NCBI GenBank assembly: GCA_946497375.1
Contig: CAMMKE010000005.1
Span: forward strand, 1 to 31,688
Source of the DNA: an uncultured Mycoplasmatota bacterium
GTDB lineage: Bacteria; Bacillota_I; Bacilli_A; RF39; UBA660
Direction of reading: 5' to 3'
Length of the DNA stretch: 31,688 nucleotides
A model generated the notes under the pieces. It did not search any database and had not been told where the DNA came from. It saw only the letters and a program-made list of their open reading frames with translations. Each line of letters opens with the position of its first letter. Positions within the stretch are counted from its first letter, which is position 1. This document shows, in pieces, positions 31,608 to 31,688 of the stretch. The position numbers and the translations under genes were made by a program.

Positions 31608-31688
31608 ATAAAAGAAAAAAGCAGTAGGCACTGCGGTTCTTCCGAAAGTTTGCGGATTAACCAATAATAGGAAGTAGGATGTATTCCT
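31608..31688 (-). other. Structured region / terminator at the right edge
   Basis: On the minus strand GCAGT-GCCT-ACTGC is followed by TTTTTTC (31615-31634), an intrinsic terminator for something entering from the right. Upstream, GGTT...AACC and CGGA...TCCG form another stem, and AGGA...TCCT a third. No protein frame with family resemblance is seen, so it may be the 3' end of a structured RNA or an untranslated tail. The conserved SRP RNA, tmRNA and RNase P core motifs were looked for and not seen. Confidence 0.45.

Noticed and set aside
31615..31688. SRP RNA, tmRNA or RNase P RNA at the right edge
   Set aside because: The GGAAGGAAGCAGCC-like SRP core and the conserved tmRNA and RNase P signatures are not present in what is visible.

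Overview
The window looks like a low-GC Firmicute (Bacilli / Erysipelotrichia-like gut lineage). It is very AT-rich, has strong AGGAGG-type ribosome sites, uses TGA as a stop, and carries a frameshifted prfB, so the code is the standard one and not the Mollicutes code. Cell-wall genes (mreB/mbl type, tagO type, ftsEX with a peptidoglycan hydrolase) point to a walled, rod-like cell. A degenerate SpoIIQ-like protein beside rpiB, a DUF1146 protein and mreB/mbl recalls the sporulation-era gene order of Firmicutes. The species cannot be named from this sequence.

Layout, left to right. 1-1607: uvrB running off the left edge. 1640-4600: a degraded mobile/accessory patch with a tyrosine-integrase stub, a sir2 gene split by an IS200-type element, a small DnaB-like P-loop ATPase and two small ORFs. 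4637-7410: ftsE-ftsX-M23 hydrolase. 7511-9207: two tandem YitT-family membrane proteins. 9185-10304: prfB with its programmed +1 frameshift. 10380-18730: accessory genes placed between prfB and secA, namely two hypotheticals, a short radical-SAM protein, a candidate small RNA, a ProRS-like protein without the editing insertion, a Nudix hydrolase, a three-gene plus-strand cassette, and a 2,4-diaminopentanoate-dehydrogenase-like gene. The same stretch ends in a gene graveyard at 17900-18560 with remnants of phage-type rhuM and dinD genes. 18733-22886: RibD/DHFR-like reductase, secA, hpf and a cold-shock protein. 23139-25917: a complete agr quorum-sensing locus (agrB, an agrD missed by simple length cut-offs, agrC, agrA). 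26004-28200: tagO-like and mreB/mbl. 28275-29545: a tnpB (IS605/IS1341-type) element with one internal stop. 29637-31577: SpoIIQ-like protein, DUF1146 protein, rpiB and a probably frameshifted gene. A structured-RNA or terminator region lies at the right edge.

How parts work together. FtsE/FtsX energise and gate the secreted coiled-coil M23 hydrolase encoded next to them. AgrB should process AgrD into a cyclic peptide sensed by AgrC, which signals to AgrA. HPF, CspA-type protein, SecA and RF2 are housekeeping.

The most unusual signal is in the graveyard: three perfect DNA palindromes (arms 13, 11 and 12 bp). Two lie at the same codon register of the same RhuM protein motif yet have almost entirely different arm sequences, so the symmetry is conserved and not the sequence. 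This suggests an intragenic palindrome that is itself functional in rhuM/dinD-type genes.
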